Below, one piece after another: positions 1 through 11,514 of a stretch of DNA of 64,000 nucleotides. This DNA comes from Rotaria sordida (Eukaryota; Rotifera; Eurotatoria; Philodinida; Philodinidae): positions 104,576 through 168,575 of the forward strand of contig CAJNOL010000084.1 in assembly GCA_905250125.1 (NCBI GenBank), in the 5' to 3' direction. The notes beneath the pieces were generated by a model. The model was not told where the DNA came from, made no database searches, and saw only the letters and a program-made list of their open reading frames with translations. Numbering within the stretch: position 1 is the stretch's first letter; the number at the start of each line of letters is the position of its first letter. A program made the position numbers and the translations under genes.

Positions 1-654
1 TGGATAGAAAATGCCATGTTATTGATGATTTATTATGATCAATGTCATTCATTAAAATACTACAATTTAATTTAATATTTGTATTTGGTTCTACATAAAT
101 ATGTGTAGGATGTATAATCATTGGTATTTGTATATGTAAATGTATATATATACTAACACTTGCTTTTCGATTAGTAATTTTACATATATATGTACCTTCA
201 TCGGATAGATTTATTTGATAGATTTCTAATGACCAAAAAGAATCTTTTATTGATGTTGAATAAAATGATATTGAATAACGTTTATCAGTTGTAAATAATT
301 GTTTTCCAACAACTAATGGTGATGATATAGATGTATATGGATCTATTTTAAACCATGTTACATGATATTCACCTAAATCACGTATATGACAAGTTAATAT
401 AGCTGTAGAAGATAAATTTAATGTTTGATTATGTGTTTCAGTAATGATTTGTGGAAATGTGTTATTAGCTGTTGTTATTGTTGCTATTTGTATCATTAAA
501 ATGACTGAAGAAAGAGAAAAAAAAATGATTAATTAATCTGAGAAAATAGTTTCTATTCTTAATAGAACTTCAAAGATTTTTCTCTCATGAGAATAAACTT
601 ACGGAGAATAAATAAAAAAATATGTTTAATAATAATAATAAGAATATTGTTCAT
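1..654 (-). CDS. Ig-superfamily secreted or surface protein, N-terminal exons (partial)
   Basis: Two exons are visible: exon 1 is 603-654 (ATG at 654) and exon 2 is 504 down to 1, continuing off the left edge. The intron 505-602 has a GTAAGT donor and a pyrimidine-rich CTTTCTTCAG acceptor, phase 1, so it splits the signal peptide. The joined N-terminus is a long hydrophobic run (MNNILIIIIKHIFLFILL...) ending near TITTA, a good signal peptide. The next ~100 residues form one Ig fold: Cys in ILTCHIRD, Trp in VTWFKI, a WSLEIYQINLSDEGTYIC strand ending in the second Cys. A second Ig domain begins (NIKLNCSIL...ITWHFL). The spacing and the DEGTYIC motif resemble the Dpr/DIP/lachesin class of neuronal adhesion proteins, but with only 1.3 domains visible the subfamily is open. 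A cell-surface adhesion or recognition role is inferred from the fold. Confidence 0.82.
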
Positions 655-906
655 TATTAAAGATTTGAAAATCAAACATAACTTGTATTTTTAATAGGTT
701 TTCATTTGATACCACGTATGATATTTGTTTATAGTCGATTGTATAATAAAGCAACTGTCGTTTTCTTCTTATAACTAGAACATGTTGGTACTAGTAGATC
801 AATGAAACAATGTATACAAAAGAAGATGATTGTAGATTATGTTTCTTCTCTCTTTATAACGATAAGGGAAAGGCGAGAAGGAAAGAGAAGGAGGAGAGCG
901 ACAGAC

Positions 907-938
<32 letters not shown>

Positions 939-2798
939 GAAAAATAAACTTGGACTAATGGAATTAGGAATAGAAAGAAAAGATATCTAGCTTAGCTATA
1001 TGGATTAAAGCTAGCGAAAAAGAGCGATCTACACAAGAACAATAAATAGAATATTTATTGCCTCTTGTTCAAAATAGATTTTTAGATAATCAAAAGAAAG
1101 ATCAAACAGCGTACATACAAATAGAATAATAACACCTCTGATTGTTTCTCAATTTTTAACATAATCGAGCTTTTACCAGGTGATTTAATCATTGAATAGA
1201 TCACACCATCACATACTTCATTTTTTTTAGTGCAATTAATTTTCCTACTGTGCGTGCGTGAAGTGACAAATACACTTATTATTTCTGATTCTACTAGTAC
1301 TCTAGAAAATAAAAAGAAAATTCAGACGCACTATCGTGAATGCATGTCTATTCGAGTCAATTTGATTTTGACGCTCTTGCATTCACTCATTGACTCATAC
1401 AAATAGTAATGCCTGTCACTGGCAGAGTAAGTTATTGAGAATCATCATATGACAACATCAAATTGATTTCTACTATGAAACGTTCTTTTATTGTATTTAT
1501 ACAAGTAAGAAAACAAATATGTTTATATATGCTACACAGGTTATACTTTATAACGACTAGTTCATAATTAAAGAAGTGTTGAACAATGAATAACAAATCA
1601 AGGTCCTTTTTTTTTTCTTTTCACTTTGATTCTTGAGCGTCACTATTAATAATACATCAATAGCTCAAAGACTCTCAAATAAAGAAAAAAAAATGAATAT
1701 ATATAGCTGGTATTATGTTTTATTTGTTTACATTCTTGATAAGACTTAAAACCGATCAATGGTAATAACAAAATAGAAATCTTGAATATATTCTTTATTG
1801 ACATGTGCAAGACATTTGTGATGGTGATCAAGCGCGTCAGAGAAATTAATGTGAACAAGATGAGCATAAACATTATACAGAACAAAAAAAAGAAAAGAAA
1901 ATGTAATATATGATGGTCAATGATCAAGTATTATTCTAGTCTAAACTGATAAGAGACATGCCATATTGTACAGTGTATGATATCTTGAGAAATTATATTG
2001 TCTTGTTTTTGTTACGGATGATATAAACAACAGATTGAATTTAATTAGATTGAGACGTTTCTTTATCGTATAGAAATGTCTCGTAAGAAAAGAAAAAAAA
2101 ATATATCAGATATAGAAATGCGTTTGCTTTTTTTTCGGCTATATAAACATATAATTTTCGTCGAATGTATAAAAGTGATGATTTCTGCATGACAACAAGT
2201 GCAATATTATTAATGACGAAGCTTCAATTGAATGATATAGTCCACTTATTGTAGCGATGTCTAAAGTGACCTTTTTAATCATTCAAACAAATATTTTCCT
2301 CTTAGTTTAAAATGCACTAAAGTTGTCTGGTGACATTCAATTGATTGTATATTTTAGTAAGAGCAAAATAAAATTAATTTTCAATGGAAACTGATTTTTG
2401 TTTGGTCTTTAATAGGATTGTTCGAAAATGACAAATAAAGATTCAAATAAGATATTGATAATACATTGTTTAATGTCATTATTGAATTGATTTGATCTCG
2501 TTTTGTCGACACTTTTTATTCAAAAATATTTTCTAAAGAAAAATAGATACAACTTTCTATTAGAGAAAGTTATTGTAATAATCGAATTGAGAACATAATC
2601 CATTAGTTCATAAGAGAGCAGCAAAAAAATATTGATGTAAGTTTTTACCAATTGTTTTAAGGTAAACAATTTTTTGCTCACCGAATTTATTATAAATGAA
2701 AATGAGTGTGGCACGAGTTCTAATGAGGTCTTCTCTTCACTCACATCTTCAAGTGACCTTGAGGTGGTTTCAAATATTGACCTGTACTCTTATTAAAA
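655..2798. other. Non-coding AT-rich stretch
   Basis: This is upstream of the Ig-domain gene. Open frames here are low-complexity or cross simple repeats. I see no supported gene, RNA or transposon end. Confidence 0.6.
907..931. repeat. (AG)n microsatellite
   Basis: An uninterrupted AG dinucleotide run inside a purine-rich segment. It generates an Arg-Glu-rich open frame on the plus strand that is unlikely to be a gene. Confidence 0.9.
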
Positions 2799-3440
2799 TG
2801 TCACAAATATCAACGGCTCGCGATAAAATGCTTGCTGAATATCGGCGTTAATTATCCCAAACAGCTCCAAAAGAACAAAGAATTCGGTGAAAAATATAAC
2901 TCTCAAGACGTAGTCTATTGGTATATCTATTCAATATTTCTTAACCGACAACCCAAGCGAGCATTGAGAATAGAAAGTGTTGATATTATTTTCAAGTTTC
3001 GAATGATTATCATCAATTTATATCGGAAATTCACACAAGTATATGAATCTATGATCTATAAGACACCAATGTGAACAGTGTATCGGGATTGACGTCTGAT
3101 GCTTTCTGAAATGGAGAAGGATACGTAATTATCTCAGTGGTCTCATTTCAATGGACAATTTCGTGTAAGCCACTAATAACGAAGAGATAGCATGCAGTTT
3201 TCTACTAGAGTTTAGACAAGGACAAAAAAAAGCAATTATAGCAAGTTTATTTAAACTGACTCTTGATGTTAAAGTTGCTTGAGAAATGAACATACCATTT
3301 TTACACATACACAGTCTAAGTCAATGTGAATATGAAGAGAAAATTTTGTTGAGTATGGATACAGTATTTTAGATTAAAGAAATCAATCAACAATCGTCAA
3401 ATTTATAGCATTGAACAGCAACCATGTGCATGAATTATGA
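2799..3440 (+). pseudogene. Decayed ADP-ribosyltransferase (R-S-E class) gene fragment
   Basis: Shifting between frames recovers an ART catalytic region in order. ARDKMLAEYRR starts at about 2820. A block reading SQDVVYWYIYSIFLNR, then KRALRIES and IINLYRKFTQVYES, lies at 2905-3050; it matches the WYTRDSFLYRILNQALR and FFIADLYQNLDEL segments of the intact ART gene at 17993-26343. LSGLISMDNF, corresponding to the LISINTFFSTT Ser motif, lies near 3130-3165. LFKLTLDV, then HIHSLSQCEYEEKILLSMDT near 3250-3370, corresponds to the E-motif segment YEEEDEVLFALGSVFRI. The stretch is broken by several stops and frameshifts and the YRGQ arginine motif is destroyed, so it cannot make a working enzyme. 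Only the last part (3331 onward) is also present in the second copy of the segmental duplication, at 16001-16080. Confidence 0.72.
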
Positions 3441-4051
3441 AGACCATCATACGGTCATAGATTTTGTTTTTCAACTATCCTTATCATTCGACTTTAGAAG
3501 TTATAAAATATCTCAAAATGTAATTATCTGTATTACAATTGGTAAAATCATGATAGTTCTTGAATGTTTGTATTCCAGTTTTCGATATAATAATCATAAA
3601 TAGCAATGTTACTTTAAACGCATTCAATATTCTCATAATAGAGCAAGCTTGAAGATTTTATTTTATATTTAAATAAAAGTACAATTATGTTTTATATGAT
3701 GACAATTCAGTTTTGTTATGTTGAAAATATTAATAGACTTGCTCTTATATTTTATTTTACAATAGAGGCATATGACCTTCTAAATTTCTATTTACTTTTG
3801 AAAAGTATCTTATTGTTTTAACTGTATGAAAGTAGTTGCTTGATCGACAAATGTAATAGATGATATCATAAAATGTATTTTTTGAAAAAAATTCATGAAA
3901 AGATTTATCAAAAATAATAATTTTATTTTTCGATACTTTTTCATCAATATCAACTATATGAATTTTTAATAAAGTAAAACGAAAAAAATCATGAAGTTTT
4001 CGATAAAAGTATGTCTGTTCAATTATGTTTTTATTCGAGTTCAACTAACGT
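3441..4051. other. Non-coding, inside the segmental duplication
   Basis: AT-rich sequence between the ART pseudogene and the first tRNA gene. The minus-strand open frame 3757-4044 is also partly open in the duplicate (16436-16648), but this follows from near-identity of the copies and the reading has no coding character. Confidence 0.6.
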
Positions 4052-4123
4052 GGCCTGATGGTCTAATGGTATGATTCTCGCTTTGGGTGCGAGAGGCTCC
4101 GGTTTCGATCACCGGTCAGGCCC
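4052..4123 (+). tRNA. tRNA-Pro (anticodon TGG), copy 1
   Basis: 72-nt cloverleaf. Acceptor GGCCTGA pairs with TCAGGCC, discriminator C. The anticodon stem CTCGC/GCGAG encloses loop TTTGGGT with anticodon TGG reading CCA. The T stem CCGGT/ACCGG encloses TTCGATC. Internal A and B boxes are intact. A T5 run starting at 4124 is the RNA polymerase III terminator. There is no intron and CCA is not encoded, as expected for a eukaryotic gene. Confidence 0.96.
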
Positions 4124-4228
4124 TTTTTGTTATTTCGTTTCTTTTTAGTTATACGAAACGAAATCATTCTTTTACAAGTTAGTTATATATGTAAATATCG
4201 TTATGTGTCGTTTATTATGAATAGCCAT

Positions 4229-4300
4229 GGCCTGATGGTCTAATGGTATGATTCTCGCTTTGGGTGCGAGAGGCTCCGGTTTCGATCACCGGTCAGGCCC
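4229..4300 (+). tRNA. tRNA-Pro (anticodon TGG), copy 2
   Basis: Identical in sequence to copy 1 and placed 105 nt downstream in the same orientation. A T5 run three bases after the gene end (from 4304), followed by a longer T run, serves as the Pol III terminator. The pair is one tandem unit of the segmental duplication. Confidence 0.96.
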
Positions 4301-4559
4301 ATCTTTTTCTTTTTTTTTCGTTCTCTTTATGTTCAATCAAACGTAACGGTATTTTATTTAATATATGCCTCTCGTCTCTTTCTAAGTACAATAAAAGAAT
4401 GTATGAATCTAAATGATATGAAAAGATGATTTTTTTTTTATATATTTATTTTTATTAAACTTGATGTTATATAATGATCACAAATAATCATCTCAATGTT
4501 TTTCTTTTTTTTTCTTTATTTCACAAAACAATAAAGTTTGTTTTGTTTTGTTTTCTTGT

Positions 4560-4995
4560 TCAAGCCTTGACAGCAAAAGTGCGTTGCGGAAAAGCCCATT
4601 GTCGTCGTTGAACTTTTCTCAATTGAATTGATTTTTCCTTTGGTGTTAATAAACGTCGAATAGCTCGTGTTTTACGTCGTCGTAAATCTTTGGGTTTATA
4701 TTTTTTACCATGATATAAAGCACGTAAATTGTCTTTTGTTGTTTGATGCGTAACAATAAGGACACGTGCAATGGATTTTCGTACATTGCGAATTTTGCCC
4801 AATTTTTGTGCACCACCACTGCCAGTTACTTTGCCCACACGAAGTGTGTTAAGTTCTTGACGTAATTCTTCCAATTGTTTTTGAAGTTCATCTAAGAAAA
4901 TATAATAATAAGAAAATAAATAAATAAAATGATTTTATCATTTATTTTATACCAGGCTTTTTTCCACGTAGTTTTGAGCACTTGACACGAGTCAT
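4560..4995 (-). CDS. RPL35: 60S ribosomal protein L35 (uL29)
   Basis: Exon 1 is 4953-4995 and exon 2 is 4560-4891, with a 61-bp intron (GTATAA...TTTTCTTAG, phase 1) between them. The joined protein is 124 residues, matching the 123 residues of the human protein. It starts [17 protein letters not shown]. Family hallmarks are [48 protein letters not shown] and the C-terminal FAVKA. It binds 23S/28S-type rRNA near the polypeptide exit tunnel on the large subunit, in the cytoplasm. The protein is strongly basic throughout. The start is fixed by the exon 1 frame and by a TTTCAG acceptor only 15 nt upstream. Codons are A/T-ending, like the neighbouring genes. Confidence 0.97.
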
Positions 4996-5026
4996 TGTTT
5001 GATTGACTATCTGAAATACATAAGAA
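4996..5026 (-). promoter_or_regulatory. 5' splice acceptor upstream of RPL35 start
   Basis: On the minus strand the sequence reads TTATGTATTTCAG followed by a 15-nt leader and the ATG. The AG lies at 5011-5012. It is either the acceptor of a 5'UTR intron or a spliced-leader trans-splice site; the very short leader favours the latter. Confidence 0.5.
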
Positions 5027-8000
5027 TGATTATTAATCCATCGAAGAAAATTAAATAATATAAATCGAAACTTTTAACAAATAATAATGGTTTAAAATTA
5101 TATCTTCGCGTTAGCTGAATGGTTAATATTGATTCCAATTCGAATAGAAACTCTTCTAATTGATGGTTATAAAACATGATTATTTGAATTTTTCTAAAAA
5201 ATTCAAATTTACGTTAATTTTATTTTAATTTATCTTAGAAAAATAATATAAACTTGTTATGACTTATTTTGAGATTACTTTGATTAATAGATGTCGCACC
5301 TATCTGAACATGTTTCCAAACACACGTATAATCAATCGAATGTATGCATTTCATTATATGCATCAACCAAAACGATGTTTCCGATTTAAAACAATTTTTA
5401 AAAAAGTGACTGATTAAAAATTCGGTAATTCAGATTATTATATATTTATACTTTGTTTTATTCAGTATCGAAGGAAAAATTTGTGCATAAATGTATAAAA
5501 AAGGCTATGAAAAAATATCACTTTTGAGATTCGAGGTTTGAGTGTGGTTGTACGAATGCATTTTTTGCTATTTGTTTGACAGCTTTTTTTATGCAATCTA
5601 AACATATAATAAAATGTGATGATACTAATTCAGGTATTAGTTTTAAATTCTTATTGATTTAGAAGCGAGCTCTCCAACATAAGTTACTGTCAACGCAGTA
5701 TTTCAAATAGAATATGTTACATTTTCGATCAAAATCAAAGCATCTTCACCATACCTGAAGAAAACAAAAATCGTGAAATTTTACAAGACGAAAAAAAAGC
5801 AAATCATAATCATTCTTTACTTTATATTTAACAAATACTGATGCTGTTATTAACTAAATTCATAACCATTGAAAATAATACCAAAATCTTTATAAAAAAA
5901 AAATCTTAAATAAAAATAAACAACAAATTCTTATATTCAGTTGTTAATTCAGCATACCCAATACCTCAAAATCTACGTAGCTCCAGTCTTTCAATCAGAT
6001 CATCTGATTGTACGTTGTATTGAACTTTAACAAAACTAGTTGCAAATATTCGCACTAAGCCAAGAATTATTTCATGTATTTTTGAGGCTAAATTTAATAG
6101 AAAAAAAGTAAATGATAAAAACTCGTAAAATATCAACTCATATAACCATTTACTTTTGCAATAATATTCGAAATCAAATGCGATATATATGAAAGCTCTT
6201 CATTGTTAGATAGTACTTTTATTAAATCCAACTCTCGAAATTCCCATCAGAAAAATTCGCAGTGATTATTCTTTGTATGTAAAATTCACATAATGATAAT
6301 CATTATTTCTCATTCGAAAGATGCCGAGAGCATGGGTCATGAGTCACCAACACTGATGAATATGGTCTGTTTTTGATCATCTTAGTTGGAGAAAAAAATA
6401 GTCCTGATGCATACAGAAAGATTTGTTTTTCTTTTTTCTCAAAATCAATTTTTAGACAAAAAAATGTAGAACTGTCCCGTTTTCTACATACTATATTCGA
6501 TCAAGCTGAAATATGTTTTTTACAGATATTGGATACTGTTTGGGATGCCGATTTTTTTTTATTTTGAAAAATATTGCATAGTCATATTTTGATAGATTTG
6601 ATAGAAAACAGCTCTAGTAAAAGAAAAACCATGTATTTTTCGAAGTGCACGCGTTCTTTAGGAATCCCGAAAAGGGATCTTCTCAATACATAACTTCAAT
6701 GTATTTTTGTATATATAAGTATATAAATGTTTTACTAAATATTTTGCGAAAAAACAAATATGAATGTTACATTGGATACACATGTCATTAAATAAATGAA
6801 AAATAATAATCATATAAGGTTAGACTTGAGTTTTATTTCATAAAAACAATGGTGTATTATTGTCGCCGACACGTTAATGATGAACGACATTCAAGGTCAG
6901 AAAAGGTCAAAATATTCGATATACTTATTGACTTTAAATGACAAAAATAAAACAAAATAATTATTCTAATGTAAAATTTATATGATTAGTTTTTCACTGT
7001 TGTCATTGCTTATTAGTAAATCTATAGAGAAAAAAAAACTCGTCAGATTACACGAACAGTATTCATAGACATAAAATTGCTCTAATATTCACGCAAGTAG
7101 TTTATATATACATGCGGTCAGATCGTACTAGTTTTGATGAGTATTTTCACTAGTATATGAATGAGAAAAATGTAATAGAGTTTGTTTTGTTTTCTCTTCG
7201 TGCATTCTCTTCATCTTCAAAAATATTATTTCGATTATTTTTCTGTAGCAGAAAAACTATATCAAATGTGCTTAGTAAATTTGATTGGCTTCGAATAGAA
7301 ATAGAAGAAGACATATGGCAATTCCAATGTCATTGTTTCATGTCGAAATTGTATTCTACTCTTATATTTCATTGTTTGTTCAGTATTTGTACCCATGTGG
7401 TTTTTTTTTGAAACATCCACCTTCTATTTTTTCTTCGAAGTTTTCTAAATATGAATGTTTATATAAGAGTTCTTTTCACAAGGTATATTCCACATTGTAT
7501 TGAATTTATACTCAGAACACAATGGTTTTCTGATATGAATTTCTGTGATAAAATATCTATTATTTCCGTTTAGAACACTTAAACGAAGTAAAGTCGTAAC
7601 AGTGACTATGTATAGATAACCAAGAAAAAAACTTTACGATGAAGTAATGTTGATTTAAAACAAAATGCTCTTTTTTGAATGGCTTCAAACAGAAACATAG
7701 TAGAAACTTGCGATTTCTGCCGTCCGAAAGAAGAGACGAAGACACATCAAATCATGTATTTGAAATCTCTTTGATAATTTTTTTTTGCATATGACCGAAT
7801 TTCTTTAAGGTCAAGATAGTTTGAAGAGTTGCAAAACTTAATTTATTATTTTCAAAGATAAATAAGTATTGTCAATGGAAAAGTCACTTTTTCGTCTATA
7901 TTTCGATGAAAATTAACTGTTACTGATCTATTTCAATACATTTATATTCCACAAAAATTTGTTTGAGAAGCATTTCAAGTTTTGTTTATAACTGAATCAT

Positions 8001-8194
8001 TGTATATTCTAATATTTCGGTATTTTAGATGAGATAATAGGACTAAATAAATTGAATAATGACATCATCGTTTACTTCGAAAAATTCTCTTTAGAATAAA
8101 TACGGCGAATGTAAGTAATCATCTAATTTATAAACATCAGATCCACGTTTTAAAACTAATACAAAGAACTTTTCTTTCTATAAATCATTTCATA
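5027..8194. other. Long non-coding stretch
   Basis: AT-rich sequence between RPL35 and the decayed gene at 8195. Short open frames (for example 6373-6567, 7157-7411 and 7560-7745 on the minus strand) lack domain signatures, splice partners and the codon bias seen in the real exons. No tRNA, repeat pair or transposon end was recognised. Confidence 0.55.
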
Positions 8195-8620
8195 TTAACG
8201 AATATAGTTCTTGAATACCCTGAATTGAATTTTGAACAGAATTTTCAGCAATCATTTAATTAAATTGAAATGTTTTAGATTTATTCACTGATATTCCACT
8301 CAATTCAATAGTTAAATCATAATTAAATTTTGGTTTATTTATACAGATCCAATTTGCTTCACATTCTTCATTTATACGCATGTATATATAAGCATTAATA
8401 GTCGTTCAATATTTGCCTTATTTTTCTTTGTATACAATATTAAATCGAAGATTTGTTGATAGTTTTTTTTCGTCTTTATTCGGTCGTGATAGTGCTTGTT
8501 CTTGATATCGTTGTATTATATCGAGACTAAGTGTTTCTGATAGTATTTCAAAACTTGATTTAATTGAATTATCGAAGATATTTATTAAAATTGTTGATTT
8601 CTACCTTTCTTGATGTATCT
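8195..8620 (-). pseudogene. Inverted decayed paralogue of the gene at 9397-10206
   Basis: Read on the minus strand from about 8620 to 8195, the sequence gives INIFDNSIKSSFEIL, SLDIIQRYQEQAL, then TINAYIYMRINEE, then KPKFNYDLTIELSGISVN and IAENSVQNSIQGIQE. These align in order with LRIHLLDSIRKTF, SDILADQIVRKCLEQ, NIDVYAHLRYEYE, QPKIGYDLTIGLSGISIN and VAENDVLNVIAII of the intact neighbour. At least three in-frame stops interrupt it and the N-terminal third was not found. The two copies are arranged tail to head in opposite orientation, about 780 bp apart. Confidence 0.75.
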
Positions 8621-9210
8621 AGATCCAGGAATACCTTGATAATTTTATTCTATTTTCTATCGAATATTATCATTAGATAAAATGAGTAATTATTGACTTG
8701 TTTACATAACTAAAGTCATTGTAATTCACAATTTCTCTGTTCAACAGCGATTACAATCCTAAATTATAATAGAAAATTTTCAATGATGAAGAATTAAACA
8801 GATATTAATATTAATAGAACTTCTATTCAGATTTTTTTTTCTGTAATATTTAGTATTTTAGTATTAGTAACAAAAGAAAATCAATAATTATATAGAATGT
8901 AACCTATTGATTGGAATTTTGTCTTAGCTATACTTACAATTTAGATGATCGAGGTAGAGAGAATAAGAGATAATTATTTGAATTTTTCTATCCTTTTTTG
9001 TCACAACCTTTCGTGACTGATCCAAAATTGATGTGAAGAAAACAGCAACAGAGTGCAGCATATTTCTCTATCGATTTGTTTCATATTTAAATCCCTTGTT
9101 AATAACTTGGACGTCATATAAAAGAAAACAAACTCAAGGGATTCTTCTATTCTTATATATCCTAATCGAGTTGTTTGTAGAAAAAAAATTCTCTATCCTT
9201 CTATAGATTT

Positions 9211-9241
<31 letters not shown>

Positions 9242-9396
9242 CTTCTTCAATGTTTATTTTCTATTACACAATACAAGACGAATTATTTCTGAATTGAGCC
9301 TGTGACTGGTTTTAATCGACATTTTTCATAAACGATTTAAATTCTTAAATTAAACGATTTTCTTCATATTGTTAATTTCATATAGAAATTATCAAC
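8621..9396. other. Non-coding spacer with an (AT)n run
   Basis: Spacer between the inverted pseudogene and its intact paralogue. It contains the dinucleotide repeat at 9211-9236 and, at 9385, a TATAG acceptor 11 nt before the next start codon. Nothing else was recognised. Confidence 0.5.
9211..9236. repeat. (TA)13 microsatellite
   Basis: Uninterrupted TA repeat in the 5' flank of the gene starting at 9397. Confidence 0.9.
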
Positions 9397-10206
9397 ATGG
9401 AATTAGATACAATCAAACTTCATCAAATCTTACCGTTGTTTCCAAGTGAAATTCATGAAAAAACAAAAGAAATTTATGAACAAATTCCAGAAACATTATT
9501 AAAATTCTTAGATTTAACAGAAATCGTTAAAACTGCTGAATGTTATGAATCTGATTTACATCATAATACATACACTCCAATAAGTCGAAGTGAATATTGG
9601 GCAAGTTTATGTCAAGCTTCTAATGCTCTTATACCAAAAAACATTTACTATCAAAATGAAATCAAAATTAATTCAACACATTCAAATGTAGATCGATCGA
9701 AAGGAAAATCAAAAAAGCAAGTTCACCGTTTAATATTACCTATGAAATATAACAATAAACATGCAAATAATCTTCGCATACATTTACTTGATTCAATACG
9801 AAAGACATTTCATGATCAACAAATTATAGAAATAACATCAGATATTCTTGCTGATCAAATTGTACGAAAATGTTTAGAACAATGTCCAGATTGGGGTGAA
9901 AAACAATGTAAAACTTCATCAACAATTGTTCGATGTAGTTTAACTGATGTTATAGAACAAGAATCATCATTAGTAAATATCAATATAGATGTATATGCTC
10001 ATCTTAGATATGAATATGAACGATCATTTCTTCCTTGGAAAAATGATAACCAACCAAAAATTGGTTATGACTTAACTATTGGATTAAGTGGTATATCAAT
10101 TAATTGCATGACATTAATAGAATTTTGTGAATTAGTAGCTGAAAATGATGTTTTAAATGTAATTGCAATCATTGAAAAAAACCAATCCAACAATGATATC
10201 AAGTGA
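9397..10206 (+). CDS. Unknown 269-residue protein, intronless
   Basis: Single-exon frame with A/T-ending codons like the other genes. I do not recognise the family. There is no signal peptide or membrane segment. It is mostly helical and polar, with a short Lys/Gln-rich linker near residues 97-110 (SKGKSKKQ). Residues 170-220 hold several cysteines (CLEQCPDW, EKQCK, VRCS). The most conserved part, judged by the decayed paralogue at 8195-8620, is residues 198-240 (VYAHLRYEYE, GYDLTIGLSGISIN), suggesting a folded C-terminal alpha/beta unit. An acceptor-like TATAG lies 11 nt upstream of the ATG, so the short leader may be trans-spliced. An inverted pseudogene copy shows that this family duplicates locally. 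It is probably an invertebrate or rotifer-restricted family; no function is assigned. Confidence 0.72.
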   Translation: MELDTIKLHQILPLFPSEIHEKTKEIYEQIPETLLKFLDLTEIVKTAECYESDLHHNTYTPISRSEYWASLCQASNALIPKNIYYQNEIKINSTHSNVDRSKGKSKKQVHRLILPMKYNNKHANNLRIHLLDSIRKTFHDQQIIEITSDILADQIVRKCLEQCPDWGEKQCKTSSTIVRCSLTDVIEQESSLVNINIDVYAHLRYEYERSFLPWKNDNQPKIGYDLTIGLSGISINCMTLIEFCELVAENDVLNVIAIIEKNQSNNDIK

Positions 10207-10569
10207 TTTAAATAACAAAGATTTAAATCAATCACTGAGAAAGAAGACTCAATTAACATCGGACAGTCTTTAAAATATTTCTGCGTAGACGTACATTTAG
10301 TTTATTCTTATAATGAATGTATAACTTCTATTACCTAATTTTTAAAACTAATTTGATGAAATAAAATTGATCATCATAAACATAACAATTCTAGTTGACT
10401 CATATAAAACATTAAATAATAGAAAATTATGATTCTAATGTTAATACCACGTTAACAACTTTTGATATCATACAGGACCTTACTATTTGTCAGAGTTTTT
10501 GTTATTACAGATATATCATTAGATAAGTGTCTCATATTAATTATCTCTAATCTTTGTATTTTGTGCATT
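10207..10569. other. Non-coding 3' flank
   Basis: AT-rich sequence between the unknown gene and the repeat cluster. AAATAAAATTG around 10360 may serve as a polyadenylation signal. No other feature was seen. Confidence 0.45.
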
Positions 10570-11480
10570 CAACAATATAACGAATCATCGAAAAGTTTTT
10601 AGATAAGATGTTTGTTCATTTTTGACGTATTTCCGATGAGTCAAAAAGTTATAGTTTTGTGCTCGTTTCGAATTTAGACTTAGAACTTTTGTTCGAGAGA
10701 AGTGAAATAATCTTTGAAAAACTCAAAAAATTAATTTGATCAGAACCTGTGAATCGACGTTTTTAGTGAACATGTTTGTTCATTGTGGATTGCTTGCAAG
10801 TATATTTTAGACGAACGACAAAGCTATATGTCGCGATCCGAATTTGAATATAAGCTTAGAAATATCATGTCTATTGTTGGTCAAGAGTAATGAGAGACTT
10901 TTTGAAAGATCTGAAAATAGTACGCCAACCAGTTTTCGTTTACCTTATAGGCCCCTTTTCGAACATGCTAAAAATTGACGGAGTCGATTGTTTTGTAGAG
11001 CGGACATCTCTCTACAAAATATGAAATTTAACTAAACTATAACTGTTACTGAAGTGAAGCTACAAGCATTTTTTCAAGCGCTCCTTTCAATATAAAACGG
11101 TTGTCGATTTTTCAAAAATTAGTATTTAGAAAAAATGAAAATTGAGGTGTCTTGTCGAAAAACAAGAAAAACTTCAAATAGTGCGATTTTTAGGATAGCT
11201 TTTAAATTACAAGCTCATATATAAATAAAGATTCCAACTTTTAGTTTCGAATCGCATTAGTGAAAATACAAAATTATTCCATTCAAAGTAATTTCTTGAA
11301 CTTTTCAACGATTATTTCACTACTCTCGAACAAAGATTGAGACAAATTTTCTAAGCCCATATTCGAAAAGAGTATCCTGACTTATAATTTTTAACTTGTC
11401 GGAAATATTTTCTAACAGATCAAAAATGAACAAACATCTTGCCGAAAAAAGTTTCGATCATCCGTTACTTGCTATAATGC
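10570..11480. repeat. Degenerate foldback repeat (long inverted arms)
   Basis: Left arm about 10570-10745 and right arm about 11288-11480 are reverse complements with indels. Shared landmarks include AAGATGTTTGTTCATTTTTGA on the left against TCAAAAATGAACAAACATCTT on the right, and GAAGTGAAATAATC against GATTATTTCAC. A further diverged direct copy of the left-arm sequence sits at about 10780-10920, so the element is a composite of one repeat type. No coding capacity was found. The ends are too eroded to define a target duplication. Confidence 0.65.
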
Positions 11481-11514
11481 TAAGGGCATGATACTAATAT
11501 ATTGTTCAAAAATG

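Larger units (their letters stand above)
3331..4469 (+). repeat. Segmental duplication, left copy (ART tail plus two tRNA-Pro genes)
   Basis: The sequence is repeated in direct orientation at 16001-17094. Similarity begins in the E-motif tail of the ART pseudogene, is interrupted by indels to about 3750, then becomes almost identical through both tRNA genes and their spacer, and stops sharply after TTGATGTTA at 4469. The two copies lie 12.6 kb apart. The left copy continues directly into the RPL35 3' flank; the right copy meets an unrelated repeat. Confidence 0.88.

Noticed and set aside
802..990. Plus-strand open frame of 62 residues rich in Arg-Glu
   Set aside because: Produced by the (AG)n microsatellite and its purine-rich flanks.
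5101..5170. Segment starting GCGTTAGCTGAATGGTTAA that resembles the first half of a tRNA D-arm
   Set aside because: No pairing acceptor stem, no T-loop B box and no Pol III terminator at the right distance.
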